NCBI RefSeq assembly: GCF_900277125.1 | Contig: NZ_OPYN01000224.1 | Location: forward strand, 124,001 to 188,000 | DNA: 64,000 nucleotides | Reading direction: 5' to 3' | From: Pseudomonas inefficax | Lineage (GTDB): Bacteria; Pseudomonadota; Gammaproteobacteria; Pseudomonadales; Pseudomonadaceae | Part shown: in pieces, positions 1-9,480 of the stretch | Numbering within the stretch: the stretch's first letter is position 1 | Layout: the number at the start of each line of letters is the position of its first letter | Translations under genes and position numbers: made by a program | Notes under the pieces: generated by a model | Databases searched by the model: none | Told to the model about the DNA's origin: nothing | The model's input: only the letters and a program-made list of their open reading frames with translations

Positions 1-51
1 GGCGTGCTAAACTGCCTGCCGTTTTCAACCTGCCCCACGCACGGAACCTTC

Positions 52-1083
52 ATGGCCAAACGCCAGCTCAATCGCCGCCAGAACTGGCGCATCGAAAAAA
101 TTCAGAACGAGCGCGCCGCGCGTGCGGCCAAACGCGAACAGCACGCACTGCAGGAGCTGGAGGGTGGCGACCTGGGGCCGGAGCAGCTGGGCCTGGTGAT
201 TGCGCACTTCGGTGTGCAGGTAGAGGTGGAAGCCCAGGATGGCGAAGCGGCTGGCCAGGTGTTCCGCTGCCACTTGCGCGCCAATCTGCCGGCGCTGGTT
301 ACCGGCGACCGCGTGGTATGGCGGGCGGGCAACCAGGGCATTGGCGTGATCGTCGCGCAGATGCCGCGCAGCACCGAGCTGTGCCGGCCTAACAACCACG
401 GCCAGCTGAAGCCGGTGGCGGCCAACGTCGACCTGATCGTGATCGTCTTCGCCCCTGCGCCCGAACCGCACCCCAACCTGATCGACCGCTACCTGGTGGC
501 CGCAGAGCACGCCGGCATTCGCCCGCTGTTGCTGCTGAACAAGGCCGACCTGATCAACGACGAGAACGGCCCGGGGCTGCACGCACTGCTGGAGGTTTAC
601 CGCGAGCTGGGCTACCCGCTGCTGGAAGTCTCGGCACATCACGGTGACGGCATGCAACGCCTGCAGCAGATGCTCGACGGCCACATCAGCGTATTCGTCG
701 GCCAGTCGGGGGTGGGCAAGTCGTCTTTGGTCAACAGCCTGCTGCCGGACGCCGGCACCCGTGTCGGTGACCTGTCGGAATGGTCTGGCCAGGGCACCCA
801 CACCACCACTACTGCGCGGCTGTACCACTTCCCCAATGGCGGTGACCTGATCGATTCGCCGGGTATCCGCGAGTTCGGCCTGGGTCATGTCAGCCGCAGC
901 GATGTGGAGGATGGTTTCATCGAGTTCCGCGACTTGTTCGGCACCTGCCGCTTCCGCGACTGCAAGCATGATCGCGAACCGGGCTGTGCGCTGCTCAAGG
1001 CGCTGGACGAGGGGCGCATCAAGCCGCAACGGATGAGTAGCTACCGCTCGATCATCGCCAGTTTGCCGGAAGACGCTTACTGA
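52..1083 (+). CDS. rsgA: Small ribosomal subunit biogenesis GTPase RsgA
   Basis: Circularly permuted GTPase that checks late maturation of the 30S subunit and releases RbfA (family knowledge). The 343-residue protein has a basic N-terminal tail, an OB-fold region (about 45-115), the G4 motif NKAD, then G1 GQSGVGKS at 217-224. The G4-before-G1 order is the hallmark of the family. A C-terminal zinc cluster is visible in CRFRDCKHDREPGC. I chose the ATG at 52 because the protein then opens MAKRQLNRRQ, as in Pseudomonas relatives; an upstream in-frame ATG at 4 would add 16 unconserved residues. It converges on motB across a REP pair. Confidence 0.95.
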   Translation: MAKRQLNRRQNWRIEKIQNERAARAAKREQHALQELEGGDLGPEQLGLVIAHFGVQVEVEAQDGEAAGQVFRCHLRANLPALVTGDRVVWRAGNQGIGVIVAQMPRSTELCRPNNHGQLKPVAANVDLIVIVFAPAPEPHPNLIDRYLVAAEHAGIRPLLLLNKADLINDENGPGLHALLEVYRELGYPLLEVSAHHGDGMQRLQQMLDGHISVFVGQSGVGKSSLVNSLLPDAGTRVGDLSEWSGQGTHTTTTARLYHFPNGGDLIDSPGIREFGLGHVSRSDVEDGFIEFRDLFGTCRFRDCKHDREPGCALLKALDEGRIKPQRMSSYRSIIASLPEDAY

Positions 1084-1130
1084 CCGCTTGCGCCACAGGT
1101 TCTGCGCCGGTTTCAGCTACGGCGCGATCC

Positions 1131-1250
1131 TGTGGGAGCGGCCTTGCGTCGCGAAAGGGGCGCGCAGCGGCCCCAGATATCAGCATTAATACAAATATTG
1201 CCGGGGCCGCGTTGCGGCCCTTTCGCGACACAAGGCCGCTCCCACAAGGG
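1131..1250. repeat. REP inverted pair
   Basis: Two REP arms in opposite orientation, each with a core GGAGCGGCCTTGYGTCGCGA and a GC-rich hairpin, separated by a short AT-richer spacer. The pair fills the gap between the convergent rsgA and motB, where it may act as transcript 3' ends. It belongs to the variant without the GGTTTACCC arm. Confidence 0.85.
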
Positions 1251-1272
1251 ACCGCGTAAGACGAAAAAGGGT

Positions 1273-2286
1273 TTACTGGTCCTTTGCCTCATCCATCTTC
1301 AGCGTCCCTTCTTCGAAGATGTTCAGCTTCTGGCGCAGCTCGCGCGGCTGCATGGGTGCCTGCCCGGCCTCCCCTGGCGCAGCCGGTGCCGCAGCGGCCG
1401 GCGGTGCGGGCTCGGCAGCCGGTGCTTCTGGCGCGCCCTGCTCGCCTTCGATATTGCGCTGGGCCTTCTTGGTCAGCACGATGATGTCGATGCGGCGGTT
1501 GACCGGGTTGAACGGGTCCTTGCGGTCGAACAGCGACGACGAGGCGTAGCCGACCACCCGTGCCACCTGGCCGTCCGGGTAACCACCAGCCACCAGCGCG
1601 CGGCGCGCGGCGTTGGCACGGTTGGCCGACAGTTCCCAGTTGCCGAACTCGCCAGTGCCGGCATACGGCTTGGCATCGGTGTGGCCACTGATGCTGATCT
1701 TGTTCGGCACCGCTTTGATGGTGTCGGCCATAGCCAGCAGAATGTCCTCGAAGTACGGCTGCAGGCGCGCGCTGCCGATGTCGAACATCGGCCGGTTCTC
1801 GGCATCCATAATCTGGATGCGCAGGCCGTCCTGGGTGATCTCGAACAGGATCTGGTCCTTGAACTTCTGCAGCTGCGGGTTCTCTTCCACCTTGTTCTGC
1901 AGTTCCTGCAGCAGCAACTCCAGGCGCTCACGCTCAACCTGCTCGGCCATGGTCTCCACCTGGTCCTTGTCCAGCTGGATGCTGGTATCAGGCGTCGGTT
2001 CCGACTTGGCTTCGGGGTTGATGGTCTTTTCCGGCGCCAGCTGAGGGGAGCCACCCAGGTCGATGATGTAGGGCGTACCGCTTTCCGAGAAGCCGATCGG
2101 GTCCTTGAAGTAGCCGGCAATGGCGATCTTCTGTTCCGGCGTGGCCGTGGACAACAGCCAAAGCACCAGGAAGAACGCCATCATCGCCGTGGCGAAGTCG
2201 GCGAAGGCGATTTTCCAGGCGCCGCCGTGGTGGCCGCCGCCATAGCGCTTGACGCGCTTGACGATGATGGGCTGATTGTTCTCCAT
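1273..2286 (-). CDS. motB: Flagellar motor stator protein MotB
   Basis: Ion-conducting and peptidoglycan-anchoring half of the MotA4-MotB2 stator. The 337-residue protein has a basic cytoplasmic N-terminus, one membrane helix starting near residue 27 with the proton-accepting aspartate at Asp30 (AFADFATAMMAFFLVLWLL), and a linker with coiled-coil character. An OmpA-like peptidoglycan-binding domain follows at about 155-280 (ISGHTDAKPY, LSANRANAARRAL, NRRIDIIVL). The tail is rich in Ala, Pro and Glu. It starts 3 bases after the motA stop, so the two are co-transcribed and probably translationally coupled. Pseudomonads usually have a second stator set (MotCD) elsewhere. Confidence 0.95.
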   Translation of the reverse strand: MENNQPIIVKRVKRYGGGHHGGAWKIAFADFATAMMAFFLVLWLLSTATPEQKIAIAGYFKDPIGFSESGTPYIIDLGGSPQLAPEKTINPEAKSEPTPDTSIQLDKDQVETMAEQVERERLELLLQELQNKVEENPQLQKFKDQILFEITQDGLRIQIMDAENRPMFDIGSARLQPYFEDILLAMADTIKAVPNKISISGHTDAKPYAGTGEFGNWELSANRANAARRALVAGGYPDGQVARVVGYASSSLFDRKDPFNPVNRRIDIIVLTKKAQRNIEGEQGAPEAPAAEPAPPAAAAPAAPGEAGQAPMQPRELRQKLNIFEEGTLKMDEAKDQ

Positions 2287-2289
2287 GAC

Positions 2290-3141
2290 TCAGCGACCGC
2301 GGACCGCTTGTTCCAGCTCGGCGAAGCTTGGGCGGTGCTTGGGGTACAGCACCTTGCGCCCGAACTCGACCGCCAGCGAAGGCGGCATGCCCGAGGCCGA
2401 GGCCACCAAGGATGCCTTGATCGATTCGTAGAGGTTCAGCTCTTCCTTGGCATCGTGCTCCAGGCACTTGGCCAGCGGGCCGAAGAAGCCGTAGGCCGCC
2501 AGAATACCGAAGAAGGTACCCACCAGTGCCGCACCCACATGGAGGCCGATCGAGGCCTGGTCACCCTCGCCGAGCGAGGCCATGGTCACCACGATACCCA
2601 GTACCGCCGCAACGATACCGAAGCCGGGCATGCCGTCGGCGATACCGTTCACCGCATGGGAAGGGTGCTCCAGCTCTTCCTTCATGCTCAGCAGTTCCAT
2701 GTCGAACAGGCCCTCGAGTTCGTGCGGGGCCATGTTGCCGGTGGACATGATGCGCAGGTAGTCGCAGACGAACGCGGTCATGCGCTCATCGGCCAGCACC
2801 GTCGGGTACTTGGCGAAGATCGGGCTGGCGGCGGCATCCTCGATGTCAGCCTCGATGGCCATCATGCCTTCGCGCCGGCTCTTGTTGAGGATCTCGTACA
2901 CCAGGCCCAGCACTTCCAGGTAGAAGGCATGAGTGAAGCGCGAGCCGAACATCTTCATCGACTTCTTGATGACGTGCATGGTCATGTGGCCAGGGTTGGC
3001 CTGCAGGAATGCACCAAAGGCCGCACCGCCGATGATCAGTACTTCGAACGGCTGGATCAGTGCCGCGATCTTGCCGTGGGAAAGCACGTATCCGCCGAGC
3101 ACGCTCGCGAATACGACGATGATGCCGATAATTTTAGCCAT
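2290..3141 (-). CDS. motA: Flagellar motor stator protein MotA
   Basis: Membrane subunit of the stator that couples proton flow to torque on FliG. At 283 residues it has the usual length. Four hydrophobic segments are visible: two near the N-terminus (IIGIIVVFASVLGGYVL and IQPFEVLIIGGAAFGAFL) and two around residues 165-225 (MPGFGIVAAVLGIVVTMASL, ALVGTFFGILAAYGFFGPLA). The large cytoplasmic loop between them carries the charged residues that contact the rotor. It is first gene of motAB on the minus strand and is divergent from the HDOD gene, with a 130-base shared upstream region. Confidence 0.95.
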   Translation of the reverse strand: MAKIIGIIVVFASVLGGYVLSHGKIAALIQPFEVLIIGGAAFGAFLQANPGHMTMHVIKKSMKMFGSRFTHAFYLEVLGLVYEILNKSRREGMMAIEADIEDAAASPIFAKYPTVLADERMTAFVCDYLRIMSTGNMAPHELEGLFDMELLSMKEELEHPSHAVNGIADGMPGFGIVAAVLGIVVTMASLGEGDQASIGLHVGAALVGTFFGILAAYGFFGPLAKCLEHDAKEELNLYESIKASLVASASGMPPSLAVEFGRKVLYPKHRPSFAELEQAVRGR

Positions 3142-3271
3142 AGGTTCAAAGCACTTGCTGTCGTGGTCAGGGGAAGAGACGGGAGCTTTAAAACTCTTCT
3201 TCTACTTATCGGCAGAACTGCGCCAGACTATAGCCACTCAATGCGAAAAGCCAGTTCGGACTGATGTCAAA

Positions 3272-4807
3272 ATGCCAATTGAAACCAAGGTGCCCGCTCA
3301 GGCTCCACGTACGCTAGAGGCCTGGGTAAAGCTGCTCGAGAGTGTTCGCATCCCCGTGCCGAAGCACAGCTACGACCGGGTCATGGCCGCCATCTACGAT
3401 AGCCGCCGCTCGCTGCGCGATATCGCCGAACTGATGCAGGATAGCCCGGCACTGGTGCTGTCGGTGATGCGCGAAGCCAATCACCCCACCAATGCCAGCC
3501 TGGCAGAGCCCGCCGAAAGCCTGGAAGTCGCCCTCAACCGCCTGGGCCTGGAGCGCAGCGAGCAGCTGCTCAAGCGCCTGCCCGCAGTGCCCGTCGAAGA
3601 GATCCCGCCGGTACTGTGCCAGTTCCAGCTGATCAGCCAGCACGCCTCGCAGCAAGCCAGCGGCCTGTTCGCCAGCCGTCTGGCACGGCTGTGGCAGGAA
3701 ATCCACTGGGGCAGCCTGTTGTTCCTGTCGCCGCTCTGGCCGCTGGCGCTGGCCTACCCCAAGCTGCTCGATACCTGGGAGCTGCGGGTAATCCACAAGG
3801 GTGAAGACGCTGCACATGTCGAGGAAGAACTGTTTGGCGTGCGCATCATGGAGTTGTGCCAGACCATGGCGGAGTACTGGCGCCTGCCACAGTGGGTGAC
3901 CCAGGGTTACCGCCTGCTGCTGAAAGAGCGCGAACAACTGGCCCAGGTGCTCAGCATCGCCCGCGACCAGGACCTGCTCAGCCAGCAACACCGCCTGGAT
4001 GCCGAGCCTGGTCTGCGCCGCTGGTTCAACCAGCCGGCCAACACCGTGCTGCTGGCCAACAACCTGGCCCTGGCGGCACAGGTGGGCTGGGACAACCCGC
4101 ACCTGCTGCGCTGGCAACTGCTGACCGCACTGTACCTGCAGACCTCGCTGGAAGACGTACAGCAACAGGTGCACCAGCAGGCTGCGGCCAGCGCCCGCCG
4201 CCATGCCCAGCATGCCCTGTTCCACCCAGCCGAAGCGCTGATCTGGCCCTGGCACCAGCGCCGCCCGCACCCGGACATGCTGGCTCCGCCACCGCCGACC
4301 AACGACGAACTGGCACGCTGGCGCAAGCTGTGCCAGGACCTTCTGGTCCAGCCCAGCCCGTTTACCAACAGCGTGCACCTGGCCACGCAGGTTATCGAGG
4401 CCCTTCTGGCCGCTGGCCTGCAACGGATCCTGCTACTGAGCCTGGACAGGGCCAACGACCAGCTGCGCGTGCAGCAGATGGCCGGCCTGCCCAAGGAAGC
4501 CGGGGCACTGGTACTGCCGGTGGCGGAGAACAAACTGCTGCAAAAGCTGCTGGCCAAGGCCGGACAATTGCGTATCACCCCGGAAAACCACAGCCAGCTC
4601 TCGGCCCTGCTGCCGGCCCCACTGCGTGCCTTGTTCCGCAGCGAGCACGTACTGCTGCGCTCACTGGCGGTAAACGATCAGGTGCTGATGCTGATGGTGG
4701 CTGACCAAGGCTGTCGGCCGCTGGCCGATATCAGCGTGCAAGCCTTCGGCAAGACCGCACAGTGCACCGAACGGGCGATGTCGGTGTTTGCCAACCGCAA
4801 GGCCTGA
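3272..4807 (+). CDS. HDOD domain-containing protein
   Basis: Protein of 511 residues. The N-terminal half (about 15-260) has HDOD-like features: helical, with the segment SVRIPVPKHSYDRVMAAI and repeated short helices. HDOD domains are degenerate HD phosphohydrolase folds found in signalling proteins. The C-terminal part (about 330-510) resembles a GAF-like sensory module only vaguely, and I cannot name it. Start: ATG at 3272; longer in-frame starts would run antisense through motA. It sits between the divergent motA and the rhodanese gene, as in other pseudomonads (next to motAB in P. aeruginosa). A role in motility or c-di-GMP signalling is inference from position only. Confidence 0.75.
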   Translation: MPIETKVPAQAPRTLEAWVKLLESVRIPVPKHSYDRVMAAIYDSRRSLRDIAELMQDSPALVLSVMREANHPTNASLAEPAESLEVALNRLGLERSEQLLKRLPAVPVEEIPPVLCQFQLISQHASQQASGLFASRLARLWQEIHWGSLLFLSPLWPLALAYPKLLDTWELRVIHKGEDAAHVEEELFGVRIMELCQTMAEYWRLPQWVTQGYRLLLKEREQLAQVLSIARDQDLLSQQHRLDAEPGLRRWFNQPANTVLLANNLALAAQVGWDNPHLLRWQLLTALYLQTSLEDVQQQVHQQAAASARRHAQHALFHPAEALIWPWHQRRPHPDMLAPPPPTNDELARWRKLCQDLLVQPSPFTNSVHLATQVIEALLAAGLQRILLLSLDRANDQLRVQQMAGLPKEAGALVLPVAENKLLQKLLAKAGQLRITPENHSQLSALLPAPLRALFRSEHVLLRSLAVNDQVLMLMVADQGCRPLADISVQAFGKTAQCTERAMSVFANRKA

Positions 4808-4851
4808 GCCATGCGCTACAATCGCCCCTCTTTCCACACTGGAGACCGTGG

Positions 4852-5661
4852 ATGACTGACTTTTCCGGCCTGCCCCTGGTGATCGAAGCTGCGGACCTGC
4901 TGCCGCGCCTGGATTCGCCACAGCTGATCCTGGTCGACCTGAGCAGCGCCAACCGCTATGTCAGCGGGCATATCCCCGGCGCACGCTTCGTCGAAGGCAA
5001 GCGTACCCAGCTCGGCCAGCCCCCCGCGCCCGGCCTGCTGCCGGCCCTGGGTGAGCTGGAAAAACTGTTCAGCGAACTCGGCCACCGCGACGATGCCGTG
5101 TATGTGGTGTATGACGATGAAGGCGGCGGCTGGGCCGGGCGCTTCATCTGGCTGCTCGATGTGATCGGCCACAAGCGTTACCACTACCTCAATGGCGGCA
5201 TCCAGGCCTGGCCCGCGGACAAGCTCTCCACAGAGGTACCCACCAGCGGCAACACACCGGTGCACCTGCGCATCGACAGTTCGCCCACCGCCACCCGCGA
5301 GTACCTGCAAAGCCGCCTGGGCGCCAACGACCTGGTCATCTGGGACGCCCGTGGCCCGCAGGAATTCAGCGGCGAAAAAGTACTGGCAGCCAAGGGCGGC
5401 CACATCCCCGGCGCAATCAACTTCGAGTGGACCGCCGGCATGGACCTCAACGACCACCTGCGCATTCGCCAGGACATCGCCGAAGTCCTGCAGAACCTGG
5501 GCATCACCCCCGACAAGGAAGTGATCACCCACTGCCAGACCCACCGCCGCTCCGGTTTCACCTACCTGGTGGCCAAGGCCCTCGGCTACCCGCGCGTCAA
5601 GGCCTACGCCGGCTCGTGGAGCGAATGGGGCAACCACCCGGACACGCCTGTAGAAGTCTAA
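4852..5661 (+). CDS. rhdA: Thiosulfate sulfurtransferase (two-domain rhodanese)
   Basis: Moves sulfane sulfur from thiosulfate to a thiophilic acceptor through a persulfide on cysteine. The 269-residue protein has two rhodanese domains: an inactive N-terminal one (about 8-125) and a catalytic one (about 150-262). The active loop is HCQTHRRSG with Cys228. This CQTHxRS loop is the form known from Azotobacter vinelandii RhdA rather than the CRKG(V/K)T loop of eukaryotic rhodaneses. The start at 4852 follows GGAGACCGTGG. The stop is 9 bases before psd, so the two probably form one transcript. Confidence 0.9.
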   Translation: MTDFSGLPLVIEAADLLPRLDSPQLILVDLSSANRYVSGHIPGARFVEGKRTQLGQPPAPGLLPALGELEKLFSELGHRDDAVYVVYDDEGGGWAGRFIWLLDVIGHKRYHYLNGGIQAWPADKLSTEVPTSGNTPVHLRIDSSPTATREYLQSRLGANDLVIWDARGPQEFSGEKVLAAKGGHIPGAINFEWTAGMDLNDHLRIRQDIAEVLQNLGITPDKEVITHCQTHRRSGFTYLVAKALGYPRVKAYAGSWSEWGNHPDTPVEV

Positions 5662-5670
5662 GGAACCTGC

Positions 5671-6534
5671 ATGAAATCCCGTTTGTTCATCATCAGCCAG
5701 TACCTGCTGCCGCACCACCTGCTGTCGCGGCTGGCCGGCTGCATCGCCGAGTGCCGCGTGCGCTGGTTCAAGAACGCCTTCACCGCCTGGTTCGCCAAGC
5801 GTTACCAGGTCAACATGAGCGAAGCGCTGGTCGAGGACCTGAGCGCCTACGAGCACTTCAATGCATTCTTCACCCGCGCCCTGAAGCCGGGTGCCCGCCC
5901 GCTGGACGAGACCCCGGGCGCTATCCTGTGCCCGGCCGACGGTGCCGTCAGCCAGCTTGGCCCGATCGAGCATGGCCGCATCTTCCAGGCCAAAGGCCAC
6001 GGTTTCAGCGCGCAGGAGCTGCTGGGTGGTGACCCGGCCATGGCCGCGCCGTTCATGGGTGGCGAGTTCGCCACCATCTACCTGTCGCCCAAGGACTACC
6101 ACCGCGTGCACATGCCGCTGGCCGGCACCCTGCGTGAAATGGTCTACGTGCCGGGCCGCCTGTTCTCGGTCAACCAGACCACCGCAGAGAACGTCCCCGA
6201 GCTGTTCGCCCGTAACGAGCGCGTGGTCTGCCTGTTCGATACCGAGCGCGGGCCGATGGCCGTGGTGCTGGTTGGCGCAATGATCGTCGCTTCGATCGAA
6301 ACCGTATGGGCCGGGCTGGTGACGCCGCCCAAGCGTGAACTGAAAACCTTCCGCTACGACGAAGCCAGCCGCGCGCCGATCCACCTGGAGAAAGGCGCCG
6401 AACTGGGCCGCTTCAAGCTGGGGTCGACTGCTATCGTGCTGTTCGGGCCGGAGCAGGTGAAATGGGCCGAAACGCTGGGTGCCGGCTCTGCGGTGCGTAT
6501 GGGGCAGCAGCTGGCGGCGCCTGTGCAGGCTTGA
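5671..6534 (+). CDS. psd: Phosphatidylserine decarboxylase proenzyme
   Basis: Makes phosphatidylethanolamine from phosphatidylserine in the inner membrane. The chain of 287 residues cleaves itself in the LGST motif (KLGSTAIVLF); Gly251-Ser252 is the expected cut, and the serine becomes the pyruvoyl cofactor. Other family motifs visible are YHRVHMPLAG and VLVGAMIVASIETVW. A strong AAGGAACC lies before the ATG. Downstream is a REP pair and the convergent serB. Confidence 0.95.
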   Translation: MKSRLFIISQYLLPHHLLSRLAGCIAECRVRWFKNAFTAWFAKRYQVNMSEALVEDLSAYEHFNAFFTRALKPGARPLDETPGAILCPADGAVSQLGPIEHGRIFQAKGHGFSAQELLGGDPAMAAPFMGGEFATIYLSPKDYHRVHMPLAGTLREMVYVPGRLFSVNQTTAENVPELFARNERVVCLFDTERGPMAVVLVGAMIVASIETVWAGLVTPPKRELKTFRYDEASRAPIHLEKGAELGRFKLGSTAIVLFGPEQVKWAETLGAGSAVRMGQQLAAPVQA

Positions 6535-6545
6535 TTGCCTGATAG

Positions 6546-6658
6546 AACTTGGGGCCGCTTCGCAGCCCTTCGCGGGCACGCCCGCTCCCACAGGCTAAGC
6601 GCGACCTTTTCTGTGGGAGCGGGCGTGCCCGCGAAGGGCCGCAAAGCGGCCCCAAGTT
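6546..6658. repeat. REP inverted pair
   Basis: Near-perfect long inverted repeat beginning AACTTGGGGCCGC and ending GCGGCCCCAAGTT, with inner arms carrying TGGGAGCGGGCGTGCCCGCGA. It lies between the convergent psd and serB genes and ends 6 bases before the serB stop. Confidence 0.85.
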
Positions 6659-6664
6659 TGCAGA

Positions 6665-7879
6665 TCAGCCGCGGGCGTCGCGGTCGCGCAGGCCCAGCAG
6701 GTACAGCACCCCATCCAGCCCCAGCGTGGAAATCGCCTGCTTGGCCGACTGACGCACCAGCGGCTTGGCCCGGAACGCAACGCCCAAGCCGGCCAGCGAC
6801 AACATCGGCAGGTCATTGGCACCGTCACCCACGGCAATGGTCTGCTCCAGCTGCAAACCTTCTTCGCTGGCCAGCTTCTGCAGCAGCTCGGCCTTGCGCT
6901 GGGCATCGACGATCGGCTCCACCGCCACACCGGTCACCTTGCCGTCGACCACTTCCAGCTCATTGGCGAACACATAGTCGATGCCCAGGCGTGCCTGCAC
7001 CTGGCGGGCAAAGTAAGTGAAGCCACCGGACAGTATCGCTGTCTTGTAACCCAGGCGCTTGAGCTCGGCGAACAGGTTCTCGGCGCCCTCGGTCAGGCGC
7101 AGCGACGCACCGATCTCGTCCAGCACACCCACATCCAGGCCCTTGAGCAGCGCCATGCGCTCCTTGAAGCTGGCGCGGAAATCCAGTTCGCCACGCATGG
7201 CGCGCTCGGTGATTGCGGCCACCTGCTCACCCACGCCAGCAGCCTTGGCCAGTTCGTCGATGACTTCGGCTTCGATCAGCGTCGAGTCCATGTCGAACAC
7301 CGCCAGGCGACGGTTGCGGCGGAACAGATCGTCCTTCTGGAAGGCGATATCGATGCTCAGCTCTTCAGCCAGGGCGAAGAAGTCTGCACGCAGCGCCTGG
7401 GCATCGCTCGGTACGCCGCGCACGGAGATTTCGATAGCCGCCTTGCCCTTGTCGGTCTCGGCATCCAGCGCCACACGTGCCGACAGGCGCTCGATGCGCT
7501 CGATGGTCAGGCCGTACTGGCTGATTACCGCACTCACCCGCTGCAGCTGCTCTGGCGTGATCTTGCGGCTGAGCAAGGTGACGATGTGGCGCGCCTCGCC
7601 CTGGCCATCGGCCCAATGCTGGTAGTCTGCCTCGGAAATCGGCGTATAGCGGGCCTGCAGGTTCAGTTCGTGGGCCTTGGCCTGCACGCTCTGCAGCAGC
7701 GAAGTTGCCACTTCGTTGTCCGGGATATCGACCAGAATGCCGAACGACAAGGTACCGTGCATGACTGCCAGGCCAATGTCGAGGATGCTCACACCGCCCT
7801 GCAGCAGGACGCCGGTGATAGCCGCAGTGAGACCGGGACGGTCCTCACCGGTGATGTTGATCAGGACGATTTCGCGCAC
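6665..7879 (-). CDS. serB: Phosphoserine phosphatase SerB
   Basis: Last step of serine synthesis: O-phosphoserine to serine. The 404-residue protein has an N-terminal ACT-type regulatory region (VLINITGEDRPGLTAAITGV), a second ACT-like stretch to about residue 170, and a HAD phosphatase domain. In that domain the nucleophile motif is FDMDSTLIEAE, motif II is SGGF, and motif III/IV is VGDGANDLPML. I chose the GTG start at 7879 because GGAG lies 7 bases upstream and the product then begins REIVLINITGEDRPG, as in relatives. An ATG 33 bases further upstream is less likely. The gene is divergent from the YtjB-like gene, as serB and ytjB are in enterobacteria. Confidence 0.93.
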   Translation of the reverse strand: MREIVLINITGEDRPGLTAAITGVLLQGGVSILDIGLAVMHGTLSFGILVDIPDNEVATSLLQSVQAKAHELNLQARYTPISEADYQHWADGQGEARHIVTLLSRKITPEQLQRVSAVISQYGLTIERIERLSARVALDAETDKGKAAIEISVRGVPSDAQALRADFFALAEELSIDIAFQKDDLFRRNRRLAVFDMDSTLIEAEVIDELAKAAGVGEQVAAITERAMRGELDFRASFKERMALLKGLDVGVLDEIGASLRLTEGAENLFAELKRLGYKTAILSGGFTYFARQVQARLGIDYVFANELEVVDGKVTGVAVEPIVDAQRKAELLQKLASEEGLQLEQTIAVGDGANDLPMLSLAGLGVAFRAKPLVRQSAKQAISTLGLDGVLYLLGLRDRDARG

Positions 7880-8014
7880 AACCTGGCTCCGACTTCGATG
7901 AAAAATGCGCATTCTACCGATTTTCCGTGACCATCGGGCGCCAACGATACTTTGCCGACAAAACCCGGCTCGCTATACTGCCCCACACTTTCATGCCATT
8001 AAGAGCCGAGCTCA

Positions 8015-9469
8015 GTGAACCGGCCCACGCCCGTCAAAGCAGACAACTTCTTCCTGATGATCTATCGCGCCCTGAGTCAACGTCGCGTGCCGCTGGCACT
8101 GCGCATCGCCTGCACCAACATATTCCTGGTGGCGCTGGCGTTGGTGATCTACGCCTGCGTAATGGGCCTGCAGTTCAAGCAGGCCATGCACGAGCAGGCC
8201 GATGCCCTGGGCCAAAGCCTGACCACCCAGACCGCCACCTCGGCGACCGAGCTGCTGGTGGCCAACGACATCCTCAGCCTCAACGTGCTGCTCGGCAACC
8301 TGGTGAAGAACCCGCTGGTGGCCCATGCGGCGATCTACAGCGTGGACAACCGCATCCTCGCCGAAGCCGGGCAGCGCCCGCGCAACAGCCTGCTGGGCGA
8401 GGCCGAAGGCCTGTACCAGACCAAGATCACCTTCCAGGATGTGACCGCCGGGCAACTGCGCATCAGCCTGGACATGAGCCAGTTCCAGCAGCCGATGCTG
8501 ATCAGCCTGCAGAGCATGGGCATACTTGCCGCCATCCTGCTGGTGCTGGCGCTGACCTTGAGCCTGCGCCAGGGCCGCTTCATCACTCTGCCATTGCTGC
8601 AGCTGCGGGTGTGGCTGCGCGACCCGCAACCCTATACCCCGGCCACCGACCGGCAGGACGAGATCGGCGACATCGCCCGCCAGCTGCACGCGCGCCTGGC
8701 CCCGCCACCGCCACCTGAGCCGGAGCCTGAAGAAGAGGACGACGAGCAGTTCGATGACCTGCACGACGCAGTCCCGGCAGCCAAGGCCGCACCACGCGCC
8801 AAACCTGCCACCCAGGCGGACGATGATGATGAAGCCTTCGCCGGCCTGCTGGACGACGAAAGCGCGCCCAAGGCCGCCGTGATTGAATCCGACGAGCCTC
8901 AGTACAGTGCCGTGCTTGCCGTGCAACTAGGTTCGCAGGAGCAGCTGCGTCGCCTGCCGCGCACGCGCCTGACCGAACTGACCGAGCGCTACCGCGATTG
9001 CCTGGAGCACGCCGCCTCGCTCTACGACGGCGAAACTCACACGCTCAACGACGGCAGCACCCTGGTGCTGTTCCACAGCCGCGACTGCGGCGAGGACTAT
9101 CTGACCAACGCCATCTGCTGCGGCGAGCTATTGCGCGCCCTGGGCCATGCCCTGCAGATCGAGGTAGCGGACAGCGGCATAACCCTGCAGCTGCAACTGG
9201 GCCTGGCCCTGGGCAATGACCTGCAAGGGCTGGAGCTGGTGGACCTGCTGATGGCCGAAAAGGCCCAGGACGCCCTGGCACTGTCGCAGCACAGCCGCAA
9301 CCTGTTGCTGGTGGAGCGGCAGATCAGCGATGACACGCTGATTCGCCAACGCGCCCGCATTCGCCCGATTGCCAGCCCCGAAGGCGCCTGCTGCGTGGAG
9401 CGCCTGATGGAGCCCTACCCGTCGATGCTGGAGCGGCAACTGGCGCGGATGCACGAACGCCGAGCCTGA
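8015..9469 (+). CDS. AhpA/YtjB (SMP_2) family membrane protein
   Basis: Protein of 484 residues starting with GTG. An N-terminal membrane helix (ACTNIFLVALALVIYACVMGL) precedes a periplasmic stretch of about 100 residues (with TATSATELLVANDILSLN). A second helix (MGILAAILLVLALTLSL) and a HAMP-like helix (about 190-225) follow. Next is an acidic, proline-rich linker (about 228-290: PPPPPEPEPEEEDDE and several Asp runs), then a cytoplasmic C-terminal domain resembling a diverged cyclase/PAS fold. The location opposite serB matches E. coli ytjB (smp). The function is not established: it was named after a haemolysin-like factor, which I consider doubtful. Confidence 0.75.
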   Translation: MNRPTPVKADNFFLMIYRALSQRRVPLALRIACTNIFLVALALVIYACVMGLQFKQAMHEQADALGQSLTTQTATSATELLVANDILSLNVLLGNLVKNPLVAHAAIYSVDNRILAEAGQRPRNSLLGEAEGLYQTKITFQDVTAGQLRISLDMSQFQQPMLISLQSMGILAAILLVLALTLSLRQGRFITLPLLQLRVWLRDPQPYTPATDRQDEIGDIARQLHARLAPPPPPEPEPEEEDDEQFDDLHDAVPAAKAAPRAKPATQADDDDEAFAGLLDDESAPKAAVIESDEPQYSAVLAVQLGSQEQLRRLPRTRLTELTERYRDCLEHAASLYDGETHTLNDGSTLVLFHSRDCGEDYLTNAICCGELLRALGHALQIEVADSGITLQLQLGLALGNDLQGLELVDLLMAEKAQDALALSQHSRNLLLVERQISDDTLIRQRARIRPIASPEGACCVERLMEPYPSMLERQLARMHERRA

Positions 9470-9480
9470 TATCGAGGTGG

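Noticed and set aside
1132..3264. 710-codon plus-strand open frame opposite motB-motA
   Set aside because: Antisense shadow that begins inside a REP pair. MotA and MotB motifs are clear on the other strand.
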